From: Bradyrhizobium sp. AZCC 2176
Lineage (GTDB): Bacteria; Pseudomonadota; Alphaproteobacteria; Rhizobiales; Xanthobacteraceae
Reading direction: 5' to 3'
DNA: 64,000 nt
Assembly (NCBI RefSeq): GCF_036924645.1
Contig: NZ_JAZHRX010000001.1
Span: forward strand, 4,119,501-4,183,500
In this document: one piece after another, positions 38,505 to 46,697 of the stretch
How positions within the stretch are numbered: position 1 is the first letter of the stretch
Layout of the letters: each line of letters starts with the position of its first letter
Made by a program: the position numbers and the translations under genes
Notes under the pieces: generated by a model
Databases searched by the model: none
The model's input: only the letters and a program-made list of their open reading frames with translations
What the model was told of the DNA's origin: nothing

Positions 38505-39197
38505 TTAACTGGCTAAGGTTTGATCTGCGGCCCGCAGGCGCCTCATGGCATACTTGCTGCGTGGGAACCAAGCCGGCATGCTCTTCACAAGATGGTTAGG
38601 ACCGTCGATCTCAATCTTACCGAGCTCACACGCCCGTAGCAGCGGTTGGTCGCCCATGAAAATCTGCACAAGTGTCAGCAGGCTCGAATAGAGGCTGATA
38701 TCGACCTCGAAGCCGGGATCGTTCCAGCAGAGATCGGCATCCTCCTTCTTCACAACAAACCACCAGCGCTTCGGCCGAGCGTCCGCAATCTCGATGTACA
38801 GCACGAAGTCGCATGGAATGTGCTTTAGATCGAACGAACGGCGCATATTCCACATGAGCCGGCCCGCGTGGAGTTCGTCGGGCGTGAGCTGGCTGCGCGC
38901 CCACCTGTGGCCCCAATAGCCCAAGGCATCGATAATTGGCCGCGCTTCTCTGGCCGCTTGGGTTGGGTGGTACTCCGAATGCCCATTATCACCTGATTGG
39001 CGTGAGATTAGCCCGGCTTCTTCTAGCGTTTGCAGGCGCTTAGAGAGGAGGGTCGGCGACATCTGGGGGATGCCGCGGCGAAGCTGGTTGAAGTGGCGGG
39101 ACCCTAGCAACAGCTCGCGGAGCACGAGCGGAGTCCACCGCTCAGTGAGAATTTCCGCAGCTTTGGCTACGGGGCAAAATGATCCATAGCCTTTCAT
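38505..39197 (-). CDS. HxlR-family transcriptional regulator with C-terminal SCP2-like region
   Basis: 230 residues. The N-terminal winged helix is typical HxlR: FCPVAKAAEILTERWTPLVLRELLLGSRHFNQLRRGIPQMSPTLLSKRLQTLEEAGLI. The C-terminal 110 residues (FDLKHIPCDFVLYIEIADARPKRWWFVV...) resemble the sterol-carrier-like ligand domain found in some long HxlR proteins; so a small hydrophobic effector is possible. It has a perfect palindrome 34 bases upstream of its start and another before the downstream gene, suggesting autoregulation plus control of the DUF4440 gene. Confidence 0.9.
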   Translation of the reverse strand: MKGYGSFCPVAKAAEILTERWTPLVLRELLLGSRHFNQLRRGIPQMSPTLLSKRLQTLEEAGLISRQSGDNGHSEYHPTQAAREARPIIDALGYWGHRWARSQLTPDELHAGRLMWNMRRSFDLKHIPCDFVLYIEIADARPKRWWFVVKKEDADLCWNDPGFEVDISLYSSLLTLVQIFMGDQPLLRACELGKIEIDGPNHLVKSMPAWFPRSKYAMRRLRAADQTLAS

Positions 39198-39230
39198 GCG
39201 AGAATTTTAGCATCACGGGGGTCAGCAAGG

Positions 39231-39249
39231 TAGTCCAGTTTTTGGACTA
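39231..39249. promoter_or_regulatory. Palindromic operator upstream of the HxlR gene
   Basis: TAGTCCA-GTTTT-TGGACTA, a perfect 7-bp inverted repeat with a 5-base spacer. It lies 34 bases upstream of the regulator start, overlapping the expected promoter. The only other copy I noticed in the window is upstream of the adjacent gene. Confidence 0.85.
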
Positions 39250-39336
39250 ATCGCAGGCGCGTCGGTATCGAGGCTCTCCTGCTGCGCGAGATTCTTGAGA
39301 CAGGTACCAAATGTCGCAGTTTGAGGGGTGGCTAAC

Positions 39337-39954
39337 TCACCCCGTCCGCACGGTCGCCTGCGCGCGCGGCGCCATCGCGATCATCCGCAGCGCGAACACG
39401 GCGATCAGCGGAACGAGGAACAACGCATAGAGCGGCATGTCGGGAATTCGCTTGCCGAACGACACCATGAATTGGAACAGCAGGTAATAGCCGCCGACGA
39501 GATGCAGCCGGCGCCAGGCGCGTGCGCCGATCGCGGCTGCGGTGCGGTCGAACGAGGTGGCGGTCATCGCGATGATGAAGGCGTAGCCGATGCCGCCGAA
39601 AATGTAGGAGGCGGTCGAGGTCGCCGCCGCATAGCCTGCGGGATCCATCACGGCGAAGGCGGCGATGGCGACCGCGTGGATCGCGTGCGAGGCCGCGAAG
39701 CTGACGCCGAGATAGCGGCGGTTGCGGCGCAGCCATCGCGTCGACGCATTCGGCCACAGGTGGGCCAGCGCGGCGGCCGAAAAGGCGAGGCAGAACAGCA
39801 CCAGCGAGGTCCGCGCGGTGAAGCGGATCACCATCCGCACGCCGTCGACCTCGAACGAGCGCATGCCGGCGATCCAGATGCTGAGGACCAGCAGGGTCAG
39901 CGCGAGTAGCGCGAACAGCCGCCAGCCATCGAACCAGTTTTGACGTGTCGGCAT
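39337..39954 (-). CDS. Ferric reductase-like transmembrane protein
   Basis: 205 residues from ATG 39954 (MPTRQNWFDGWRLFALLAL...). Six hydrophobic segments; His residues in FAASHAIHAVAIA and RLHLVGGYYLLF are placed as in heme-binding ferric-reductase/MsrQ-like domains. Probably moves electrons through the inner membrane by heme b; partner unknown. A later start is chosen over one at 40020 because the extra residues are not hydrophobic or conserved-looking, and because two operator palindromes lie in that upstream piece. It is divergent from a TetR gene. Confidence 0.8.
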   Translation of the reverse strand: MPTRQNWFDGWRLFALLALTLLVLSIWIAGMRSFEVDGVRMVIRFTARTSLVLFCLAFSAAALAHLWPNASTRWLRRNRRYLGVSFAASHAIHAVAIAAFAVMDPAGYAAATSTASYIFGGIGYAFIIAMTATSFDRTAAAIGARAWRRLHLVGGYYLLFQFMVSFGKRIPDMPLYALFLVPLIAVFALRMIAMAPRAQATVRTG

Positions 39955-39993
39955 GTTCGTTTCCCCCATCGATTGCAATGACGCGGATGCGCA

Positions 39994-40054
39994 ATGTAAT
40001 CGCCAGTTACATATGCCCATGCCGAATGGTCAATCCGTGTAATCGGTGCTTACA
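39994..40054. promoter_or_regulatory. Two TetR operator palindromes between divergent genes
   Basis: ATGTAA-N7-TTACAT (39994-40012) and TGTAA-N7-TTACA (40038-40054), both perfect with the same 7-base spacer starting TCG. Centres are 43 bp apart, about four helical turns, so two dimers would sit on one face of DNA. They lie between the ferric-reductase-like gene and the TetR gene, and would let the regulator control both promoters. Confidence 0.85.
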
Positions 40055-40083
40055 TTCACAAGGCGGTGATGCTAGGAGAGGGC

Positions 40084-40770
40084 ATGCGCCCAGCCGCCAA
40101 ATCTCCTGCCGCGAAATCGCCCCCGGCCGAACCGCGCCGCCGCGTTTCGCGCGCGCCTGCGGCAAAGCCGTATCACCACGGCGACCTCCGGCGCGTCCTG
40201 ATCGACGCCGCGCTGCAACTGGTCGGCGAGGGTGGGGCGGCGGCGGTCAGTGTCCGGGAGGCCGCGCGCCGGGCTGGCGTCTCACCGGGGGCACCGTTCC
40301 GGCATTTTCCCAGCCGCGACGCCCTGATGCAGGCGGTGGCGGAGGAGGCGCAGCGGCGGTTCCGCGCCGAGATCGAGGCGGCGTCGGCCGAGGCGCCTCC
40401 CGGCGATCCGCTCGGCCGCTTTCGCTGCCTCGGGCTCGCCTACCTGCGCTGGGCGATGCGCAACCCGACCCATTTCGAAATCATTTCCAGCCGCCGCTTG
40501 TTCGATCACGACCGGGCGGCCGCCATCAGCCGCGACAATGCCGAACTGATCGCACTGACCGAGCGGACGCTGGCGGAGGCCTTTGCGGCGGGCCAGCTTC
40601 GGCCGGCGGACCTCAAGCAGGTTCAGATCGCCGGCCGGGCGCTGGTCTATGGCTTTGCCCGGATGAATATCGACGGCCATTTTCCGCGCTGGGGCGTCGC
40701 CGGCTCCGAGGCCGAGCAGACCGCCGAGGCGATCCTCGACCTCTTCATCGAGGGCATTGCCAAGCCCTGA
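40084..40770 (+). CDS. TetR/AcrR family regulator (WHG-domain type)
   Basis: About 228 residues. A basic Ala/Pro/Lys-rich start leads to the TetR helix-turn-helix (YHHGDLRRVLIDAALQLVGEGG... VREAARRAGVSPGAPFRHFPSRDALMQAVAEE). The PYHHGDLR start and the C-terminal WAMRNPTHFEIISSRRLF fit the TetR group with a WHG C-terminal domain. The ATG at 40084 is chosen because GGAG lies five bases upstream; a GTG at 40066 and ATG at 40069 are alternatives. It probably represses the divergent membrane gene through the two palindromes upstream. Confidence 0.88.
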   Translation: MRPAAKSPAAKSPPAEPRRRVSRAPAAKPYHHGDLRRVLIDAALQLVGEGGAAAVSVREAARRAGVSPGAPFRHFPSRDALMQAVAEEAQRRFRAEIEAASAEAPPGDPLGRFRCLGLAYLRWAMRNPTHFEIISSRRLFDHDRAAAISRDNAELIALTERTLAEAFAAGQLRPADLKQVQIAGRALVYGFARMNIDGHFPRWGVAGSEAEQTAEAILDLFIEGIAKP

Positions 40771-40774
40771 TGCC

Positions 40775-40848
40775 GTCATTCCGGGGCGCGAAGCGAACCC
40801 GGAATCTCGAGATTCCGGGTTCGATGCTTCGCATCGCCCCGGAATGAC
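40775..40848. repeat. Palindromic repeat after the TetR gene
   Basis: GTCATTCCGGGGC (40775-40787) and GCCCCGGAATGAC (40836-40848) bracket an inner hairpin ACCCGGAATCTC-GAGATTCCGGGT and GAAGC/GCTTC pairing, so nearly all 74 bases pair. It may act as a terminator. A partial copy (CATCGCCCCGGAATGAC) lies at 63422-63438. Confidence 0.8.
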
Positions 40849-41006
40849 TACCCCGTAAGCGCCCCCGCAGCGGCAAATTCATTGCGCGTTCATGATGATT
40901 CCACTACGTTTTTATGACACGGCACAGGTTCCGGCTGGTCGTGCGTCTCCTGGTCTGTTGCCAGCCAAGGCTTTGTATTGCGCCGGGTCATGTTGCGTTG
41001 CCTCCC

Positions 41007-42716
41007 ATGGCGCCCGCGCCAAATCCAGGGCCCTCCACTGCCACCCTTGTTGCCGGCTTAGCCGCCATTGGGTTCTGGCGGCTTTCGGCCGTCGCTGCAC
41101 CGCACATGGCCGCGCTGGCCATCATGCTGCAGACCGAAGCCGATTTCGGCGGCCGCATGGGTTTTGTGCTGGCCTGGGGCATCCTGAACTTCGCCTTTAT
41201 CGCGCTCCTGCGGCGTCCGGCCTTGTCGGGCGCGCTGTCGCTGACGCTGGTCGTGCTGCTGGTGCTGCTGTCGCGGCTCAAGCACGACGTCGTGCAGATG
41301 ACCGCGAACTTCGTCGACCTGATGGTGATCGACCGCGACACCGCGGCCTACCTGTTCACGATCTTTCCGAACCTGCGCTGGAGCGTGGTCGGCGCAGCGC
41401 TCGGCATCCTGCCGCTGATGTACGCGCTGTGGTGGCTCGATCCGTTCCGCATCCGCCGCCTGCCGGCGGCCGCCGGCCTCTTGGCCTGTCTCGCCGTGCT
41501 GACCGGGCAGGCGATGGCCTGGCCGGACGAAGCCTGGCGCGGCTATTACGATGACGGCTATCTCTCCAAATTCGCCCGTTCCGGCGTCACGGCGGTTTCC
41601 GACTTCGTCAATTACGGCTTCATGGAATCGGAGGCCGTCACGGCCGAGCGGCTGAAGATGCCGCTGGTCGATTCCTGTCATGTCGCCGGCCGCCGCCCGC
41701 ACATCATCATGATCCATGACGAGTCGAGCTTCGACATCCGTCAGGCCAACGGCGTCAAGGTGCCGCCGGGCTATGGCAGCCATTTCAAGTCGTTTGATGG
41801 CCGCGAGCGCAAGTTCATGGCCGAGAGCAGCGGCGGCGCAAGCTGGATGGCCGAGTACAACGTGCTGGCCGGCCTGTCGTCGCGTTCGTTCGGCCGCTTT
41901 TCCTATTTCGTCACCCGCATCGCGTCCGGGCGGGTCGAGCGCGGGCTGCCGCTGGCGCTGCGCCGCTGCGGTTACACCACGATCTCGCTCTATCCGGCCT
42001 ACGGCGCCTTCATGGGCGCGCGCGGCTTCCAGACTTCCACCGGCATCCAGCATTTCTATGACGCGCGCGCTCTCGGCGCGAAGGGCATCGAGCCGGACAG
42101 CTTCTTCTACGACAAGGCCGTGGGGCTGATCGCCGAGCAGCCGGCCAACACGCCGCTGTTCACCTTCGTCTATCTCGCCGCCAACCATTTCCCCTGGGAA
42201 ACCAAATTCCGCCCGGACCTGCTGCCGTCCTGGCGCAAGCCCGGCAACGAGCCGGTGGTCGACGAATACCTGCGCCGCCAGACCATGAGCGCCGGCGATT
42301 ACGCGGCGTTCGTCGCCAGCCTGAAGAAGAAGTTCCCGGCGCAGCCGTTCCTGATCGTTCGCTACGGCGATCACCAGCCGGAGTTCTCGTCGAACCTGCT
42401 GGATCCCGGCCTGGACGAAGCCAGGCTCGCCCGCAAGTTCGACACCTACGACCCGCGCTACTTCACCACCTATTACGCGATCGACGCCATCAATTTCGAG
42501 CCGGTGAAGAGTTCCGCGGTCATGGACAGGATCGACGCGCCCTATCTGCCGCTGGTGGTCCAGGAAGCCGCCGGCATCCCGCTCGACCCGTCCTTCGAGG
42601 AGCAAAAGAACATCATGCTCCGCTGCAAGGGTGTATTCTACGCCTGCAAGGATGGCGCCGAGGCGCGCAGGTTCAACCGGTTATTGATCGAGGCAGGTTT
42701 CATCAAGGGGCTTTAG
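41007..42716 (+). CDS. Membrane sulfatase-like hydrolase/transferase (alkaline phosphatase superfamily), copy 1
   Basis: About 569 residues from ATG 41007. Four to five N-terminal membrane helices, then a periplasmic alkaline-phosphatase-superfamily domain: metal site IIMIHDESSFDIRQ, then KFMAESSGGASWMAEYNVLAGLSSRSFG, and the late metal motif VRYGDHQPEF. The layout resembles LTA synthase, OpgB and phosphoethanolamine transferases, which move glycerol-phosphate or ethanolamine-phosphate groups onto envelope lipids or glucans. The exact reaction is unknown. A tandem paralog starts three bases after its stop. An earlier in-frame start at 40914 is possible. Confidence 0.82.
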   Translation: MAPAPNPGPSTATLVAGLAAIGFWRLSAVAAPHMAALAIMLQTEADFGGRMGFVLAWGILNFAFIALLRRPALSGALSLTLVVLLVLLSRLKHDVVQMTANFVDLMVIDRDTAAYLFTIFPNLRWSVVGAALGILPLMYALWWLDPFRIRRLPAAAGLLACLAVLTGQAMAWPDEAWRGYYDDGYLSKFARSGVTAVSDFVNYGFMESEAVTAERLKMPLVDSCHVAGRRPHIIMIHDESSFDIRQANGVKVPPGYGSHFKSFDGRERKFMAESSGGASWMAEYNVLAGLSSRSFGRFSYFVTRIASGRVERGLPLALRRCGYTTISLYPAYGAFMGARGFQTSTGIQHFYDARALGAKGIEPDSFFYDKAVGLIAEQPANTPLFTFVYLAANHFPWETKFRPDLLPSWRKPGNEPVVDEYLRRQTMSAGDYAAFVASLKKKFPAQPFLIVRYGDHQPEFSSNLLDPGLDEARLARKFDTYDPRYFTTYYAIDAINFEPVKSSAVMDRIDAPYLPLVVQEAAGIPLDPSFEEQKNIMLRCKGVFYACKDGAEARRFNRLLIEAGFIKGL

Positions 42717-42719
42717 AGC

Positions 42720-44474
42720 ATGTCAGTTGTTGCGGGACCCGGAATGGGCGAAAGCCTCCGCGCGGAATCGCGCGGCGTCCGGTTCTTTGCGCTGGCTGGC
42801 CTGATCGCTGCCGTGCATCTGGCGGGGCTGGTGGTCCTGCTGACCACCGAATACGGGCCGTTTGCGATCACGCTGTCCGTGCTGGCGTGGGTCTTGGTCA
42901 ACTGCCTGCTGCTGGTCGTGCTGCAGCGGCCCGGCGTCTGCGCCGCGCTGGCGCTGGCCCTCATCGTGGTTCTGATCGCGCTGTCGCACTTCAAGTTCGG
43001 GGTTCTGCAGTTGACGCTGACGTTCCTCGACTTCCTGATCATCGACCGCGATACGTTTTCGTTTCTGTTCTCGGTGTTTCCGCGATTGCAGATGCAGTTG
43101 ATCGCGGCAGGTCTCGTTGCTGTTCCGCTGTTGTGGCTGATCTGGCGTTTCGATCCGTTCCGCGTACGCCGCCGCTTTGCGTTGACGGGCGTGGCGGCGA
43201 CGACGCTGCTGATCGCGGTGATGTCGGTCGCATCGCCCGAACTGGCATGGGAACCGTTCCAGGGCGTCAATCACATTTCCAATCTGGCGCGCTCAGGTGT
43301 GGTGGCGGTGTCGCGGCTGGCGTCGACGGGATGGATTGAGGCCGATCCGCCGGCGAACGGCCCGCTCAGCCTCGCGCGCGACGCCCACGCCGCCGGCCTG
43401 CCTGCGCTGCCGTCAGGCGGGGCCTGCAATGCTACGGCCAAGCGGCCGCACATCATCCTGCTGCTCGATGAGTCGAGCTTCGACGTCACCTCGGCGCCCG
43501 GCATCAAGGTTCCGGCCGGATACACCGATTATTTCAAGTCGAGCGACGGCAAGCAGCGGACCATGATCGCGGAGTCGACCGGCGGCCCGACCTGGTACAC
43601 CGAGTTCAACGTGCTGACCGGCCTGTCGGCGCGCTCGTTCGGCGATTTGAAGTTCTACGTCACGCGCATCACCGCCGGCCGCGTCACGCGCGGACTGCCG
43701 CAGGCGTTGCAGAATTGCGGGTACAAGACCGTCTCGCTCTATCCGACCTATGGCGACTTCCTCAGCGCGCGCGCCTTCCAGAAGGGCACAGGCGTCGACC
43801 GGTTCATCGACATGGCAGATATGGGCGTGAACGAGGACATGCAGCCCGACAAGTTCTATTTCGATCAGGCCTTGAAGGTGTTTGCGCGCGAGCAGCCGCA
43901 GCAATCGCCGATCTTCATGTTCGTATATCTCACCGCCAACCATTTTCCCTGGTGGAACGTCTACCGGCCCGATCTGACCCCTGCGGACTGGACGCCGCCG
44001 GGCAACACCGCCGAGGTCGACGAGTACATCCGCCGCCAGGCCATGACGGCCAGCGACTATCGCGAATTCACCGAGCGGCTGAAGCGCGACTATCCGAACG
44101 AGTCGTTCCTTGTGCTGCGTTTTGGCGATCACCAGCCGGCCATTTCGCAAAAGCTGCTGGAACCAGGGATCGATCAGAAACTGCTGGCGAAGCGCCTGAT
44201 GGCGACCGATCCGCGCTATTACTCGACCTATTATGCAATCGACGGCATCAACTATCAGCCACGCAATTTGTCGTCCGCGCTTGAAACGCTCGATGCAGCG
44301 TACATCCCGCTCGTGCTCCAGGAAGCCGCCGGCCTCCCGCTCGATCCGTCGTTTGCAGAACAGAAGAGCATCATGGTCCGCTGCAAGGGCACGTTCTACG
44401 CCTGCAAGAAAGGCGCGGAGGCGCGCCGGTTCAACCGCCTGCTGATAGATGCCGGGATGATCAAGGGGCTGTGA
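42720..44474 (+). CDS. Membrane sulfatase-like hydrolase/transferase (alkaline phosphatase superfamily), copy 2
   Basis: 584 residues, same architecture as the preceding gene: N-terminal helices (FFALAGLIAAVHLAGLVVLL...), then ILLLDESSFDVTSAPGIKVPAGYTDYFKS, TMIAESTGGPTWYTEFNVLTGLSARSFG, and LRFGDHQPAIS. The C-terminal ends of the two are nearly identical (LRCKG.FYACK.GAEARRFNRLLI.AG.IKGL), showing a tandem gene duplication with divergence in the membrane part. Translational coupling is likely from the three-base gap. Probably an envelope phospho- or sulfo-transferase pair. Confidence 0.82.
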   Translation: MSVVAGPGMGESLRAESRGVRFFALAGLIAAVHLAGLVVLLTTEYGPFAITLSVLAWVLVNCLLLVVLQRPGVCAALALALIVVLIALSHFKFGVLQLTLTFLDFLIIDRDTFSFLFSVFPRLQMQLIAAGLVAVPLLWLIWRFDPFRVRRRFALTGVAATTLLIAVMSVASPELAWEPFQGVNHISNLARSGVVAVSRLASTGWIEADPPANGPLSLARDAHAAGLPALPSGGACNATAKRPHIILLLDESSFDVTSAPGIKVPAGYTDYFKSSDGKQRTMIAESTGGPTWYTEFNVLTGLSARSFGDLKFYVTRITAGRVTRGLPQALQNCGYKTVSLYPTYGDFLSARAFQKGTGVDRFIDMADMGVNEDMQPDKFYFDQALKVFAREQPQQSPIFMFVYLTANHFPWWNVYRPDLTPADWTPPGNTAEVDEYIRRQAMTASDYREFTERLKRDYPNESFLVLRFGDHQPAISQKLLEPGIDQKLLAKRLMATDPRYYSTYYAIDGINYQPRNLSSALETLDAAYIPLVLQEAAGLPLDPSFAEQKSIMVRCKGTFYACKKGAEARRFNRLLIDAGMIKGL

Positions 44475-44485
44475 TCCTGCGAGAT

Positions 44486-45112
44486 CTCGTAGGGTGGGCA
44501 AAGCGAAGCGTGCCCACCATCTATTCGCCGAATGAACCCTGAATGTTACGCAAATCGCCTCCCCAGTCCGGAGCGAGAATTCCGCGCTCTACATAACGGT
44601 GGAAACTGCTGTGCGGCCAGTCGGCTACACGCGTGACGTATCCATGCTTCACTGGATTGAAATGAATATAGTCGATATGGCGTTCGAAATCTGCCTCATC
44701 TCTAATGGCATGTTCCCAATAGCGTCGCTGCCAGATGCCTTTTTCTCGCTTGCTGACTTTGCTTGCCGAACGTGTCTGCGCATCGAGGCCTCTTGAAAAG
44801 CCGCTCTTGATCGAACTCCAGCGAGTGGCGAAGTTTGCATCGCCTTCCGGCAATGCCCAAAGGGCATGAATATGGTCAGGCAAAATGCAGATCGCGACGG
44901 TCTCAAAAGGATGCCGCTGCTGAACGATTTTGTAGATGTGCCGGAGACGATCGATTTCGTCGATCAAGAGCCTGTTGGACCGCTGTGCGAGGACGACGGT
45001 GAAAAAGAAAATGCTGCCTTTGGCACGAACATATCGCGGCATAATTTGTGATATCACAACCTTACGTAGCTTGAAAGATGGTGGGCACGCTTCGCTTTGC
45101 CCACCCTACGAG
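44486..45112. mobile_element. REP-associated transposase unit with perfect 37-bp inverted flanks
   Basis: A 37-bp sequence at 44486-44522 (CTCGTAGGGTGGGCAAAGCG... to ...CACCATCT) appears as its exact reverse complement at 45076-45112, with the transposase gene between. Each 37-mer itself folds, with GGTGGGCA/TGCCCACC arms. The same core recurs elsewhere in the window without a transposase (34455-34582, 51032-51228, 59587-59675), the relationship expected between a RAYT gene and its REP sequences. Confidence 0.9.
44521..45057 (-). CDS. REP-associated tyrosine transposase (RAYT, IS200-like Y1 family)
   Basis: 178 residues. The HUH metal motif is HIH in LPDHIHALWALPEGD (residues 62-64); the catalytic Tyr lies in the late helix DYIHFNPVKHGYV; GIWQRRYWEHAIRDEADFERHIDYIH is the RAYT signature. 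These single-strand DNA nucleases are domesticated relatives of IS200 transposases thought to spread REP sequences. The TAG stop (44523-44521) lies inside the flanking repeat, so gene and repeat form a single unit. The gene appears intact. Confidence 0.92.
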   Translation of the reverse strand: MISQIMPRYVRAKGSIFFFTVVLAQRSNRLLIDEIDRLRHIYKIVQQRHPFETVAICILPDHIHALWALPEGDANFATRWSSIKSGFSRGLDAQTRSASKVSKREKGIWQRRYWEHAIRDEADFERHIDYIHFNPVKHGYVTRVADWPHSSFHRYVERGILAPDWGGDLRNIQGSFGE

Positions 45113-45137
45113 ATATTCTCGCAAACGACGGCCTCTC

Positions 45138-46697
45138 CTACCTCTTCCCCACCTTCTCCCACAGCCACTGCGCCACCGCGTCCGGCGAGCTCGTGGCATC
45201 ATTGCCGGCGGCGCGCAGATTGGCCTCGCGCATCGTGGCGATGTCGATTTTGCCGAGCAGCGGCGCCAGCGCCTTGCGCAAGCCCTCGTCGCTGGCGCGC
45301 TTCGGCGCGAGCAGCACCATCGCGTCGTAGGGCGGGATCGCGCGCCTGATGTCGCCGAGAACAACCAGATCGTATTTGGCGATCAGCCCGTCGCTGGTGT
45401 AGCCGGCGATGACGTCGACTTCGCCGGAGGCGACCGCTGCATACATGAAGTCCGGCTGCATCTGCCGCTGGGCGCGGAACGACAGGCCGTAGGCCCTGCG
45501 CAGCGCGGTCCATTCGGGGCGCGAGAAGAATTCATAGTCGCCGGCGATCGACATGTTCGGCGCGCGCGAGGCGAGGTCGGCGACGGTGCGGATGCCCAAT
45601 TGCTCGGCGCGCTTGCGCGGCATCACCAGCGCATAGGCGTTCTCGAAGCCGAGTTCGCCGAGCAGCGTGATGTTCTGGTTTGCCAGCATCGTCTTCAATT
45701 CGGTCACCAACTCCTGGCGCTGCTTGATGTCGGTGCGGTGAAACTGGTTGGCCCACAGCGTGCCGGAATAGTCGACATAGACGTCGATATCGTTGGCTGC
45801 CAGCGCCTCGAAGATCACGTTGGAGCCGAGGCCTTCGCGCGTCGTCGCAGGGAGCGAGGCGGCTTTGAGCCGCTGCGCCATCAAGGCCGACAGCACATAT
45901 TGTTCGGTAAAGGTTTTTGCGCCGATGACGTAGTTCGTCTGCGCGCGCATCATCGTCGGCACCAGCGTGGCCGCGACCAGCGCCGCGATGCCGGCGCCGC
46001 CGACGCCTGCGCGCAGGCGGCTGCGGTCGCGCAGGCCGCTTTCGATCAGCGCCAGCAATTGATCGACGGCCAGCGCCAGCACCGCGGCGGCGAGACAGCC
46101 GAACAGCACGAACACCCAGTTCTGGGTCTGCAGCCCGGCAAAGATGTAATTGCCGAGGCTGGTCTGGCCGATCGGCGTCGATAGCGTCGCGGTGCCGATC
46201 ACCCAGACCGCCGCGGTGCGGATGCCCGCCATCATGACCGGCAGTGCCAGCGGCAATTCCACCGTGAACAGCGACTGCCGCGGCGTCATGCCGACGCCTT
46301 GCGCCGCTTCCAGGATCGCAGGCTCGACGCCCTGCAGGCCGGTAATGGTATTGCGCAGCACCGGCAGCATCGAATAGAGCGCCAGCGCCAGCACCGCCGG
46401 CAGGAATCCGAACGCGGAAAAACTGACGCCGAACCACGACAGCGAGAGCGCCGCCAGCGCCAGCAGCAGCGGATAGAACAGTGCGAGCAGCGCCAGTCCC
46501 GGCACCGTCTGCACGATGCTGGCGAGGCCGAGTAGCGCGCTGCGCGGCACCGGCCGGTGGCGTGAGAGGATGGCAAGCGGCAGGCTGACCAGAAGTCCCA
46601 GCGCCAGCGCGGTGACGCTGACGCGGACATGGCTGCCGAGATAATCGGGCAGGTGGCCCAGCGCTTCCGCCCAGCGCGGATCGGCGAAGATGCTCAT
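45138..46697 (-). CDS. Osmoprotectant/choline-type ABC transporter, permease fused to substrate-binding domain
   Basis: 519 residues. Residues 1-210 are an ABC permease with about six helices (VRVSVTALALGLLVSLPLAIL..., ending with the coupling EAAQGVGMTPRQSLFTVELPLALPVMMAGIRTAAVWVIGTATLS loop). After one more helix, residues 245-519 are an OpuAC-type binding domain (YVIGAKTFTEQYVLSALMAQRLKAAS, GVVIFEALAANDIDVYVDYSGTLWANQF-like). Fusion of binding protein and permease means the binding domain is tethered at the membrane. Likely substrates are quaternary amines such as glycine betaine, choline or carnitine. It overlaps the ATPase gene stop by four bases and is co-translated with it. Confidence 0.88.
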   Translation of the reverse strand: MSIFADPRWAEALGHLPDYLGSHVRVSVTALALGLLVSLPLAILSRHRPVPRSALLGLASIVQTVPGLALLALFYPLLLALAALSLSWFGVSFSAFGFLPAVLALALYSMLPVLRNTITGLQGVEPAILEAAQGVGMTPRQSLFTVELPLALPVMMAGIRTAAVWVIGTATLSTPIGQTSLGNYIFAGLQTQNWVFVLFGCLAAAVLALAVDQLLALIESGLRDRSRLRAGVGGAGIAALVAATLVPTMMRAQTNYVIGAKTFTEQYVLSALMAQRLKAASLPATTREGLGSNVIFEALAANDIDVYVDYSGTLWANQFHRTDIKQRQELVTELKTMLANQNITLLGELGFENAYALVMPRKRAEQLGIRTVADLASRAPNMSIAGDYEFFSRPEWTALRRAYGLSFRAQRQMQPDFMYAAVASGEVDVIAGYTSDGLIAKYDLVVLGDIRRAIPPYDAMVLLAPKRASDEGLRKALAPLLGKIDIATMREANLRAAGNDATSSPDAVAQWLWEKVGKR

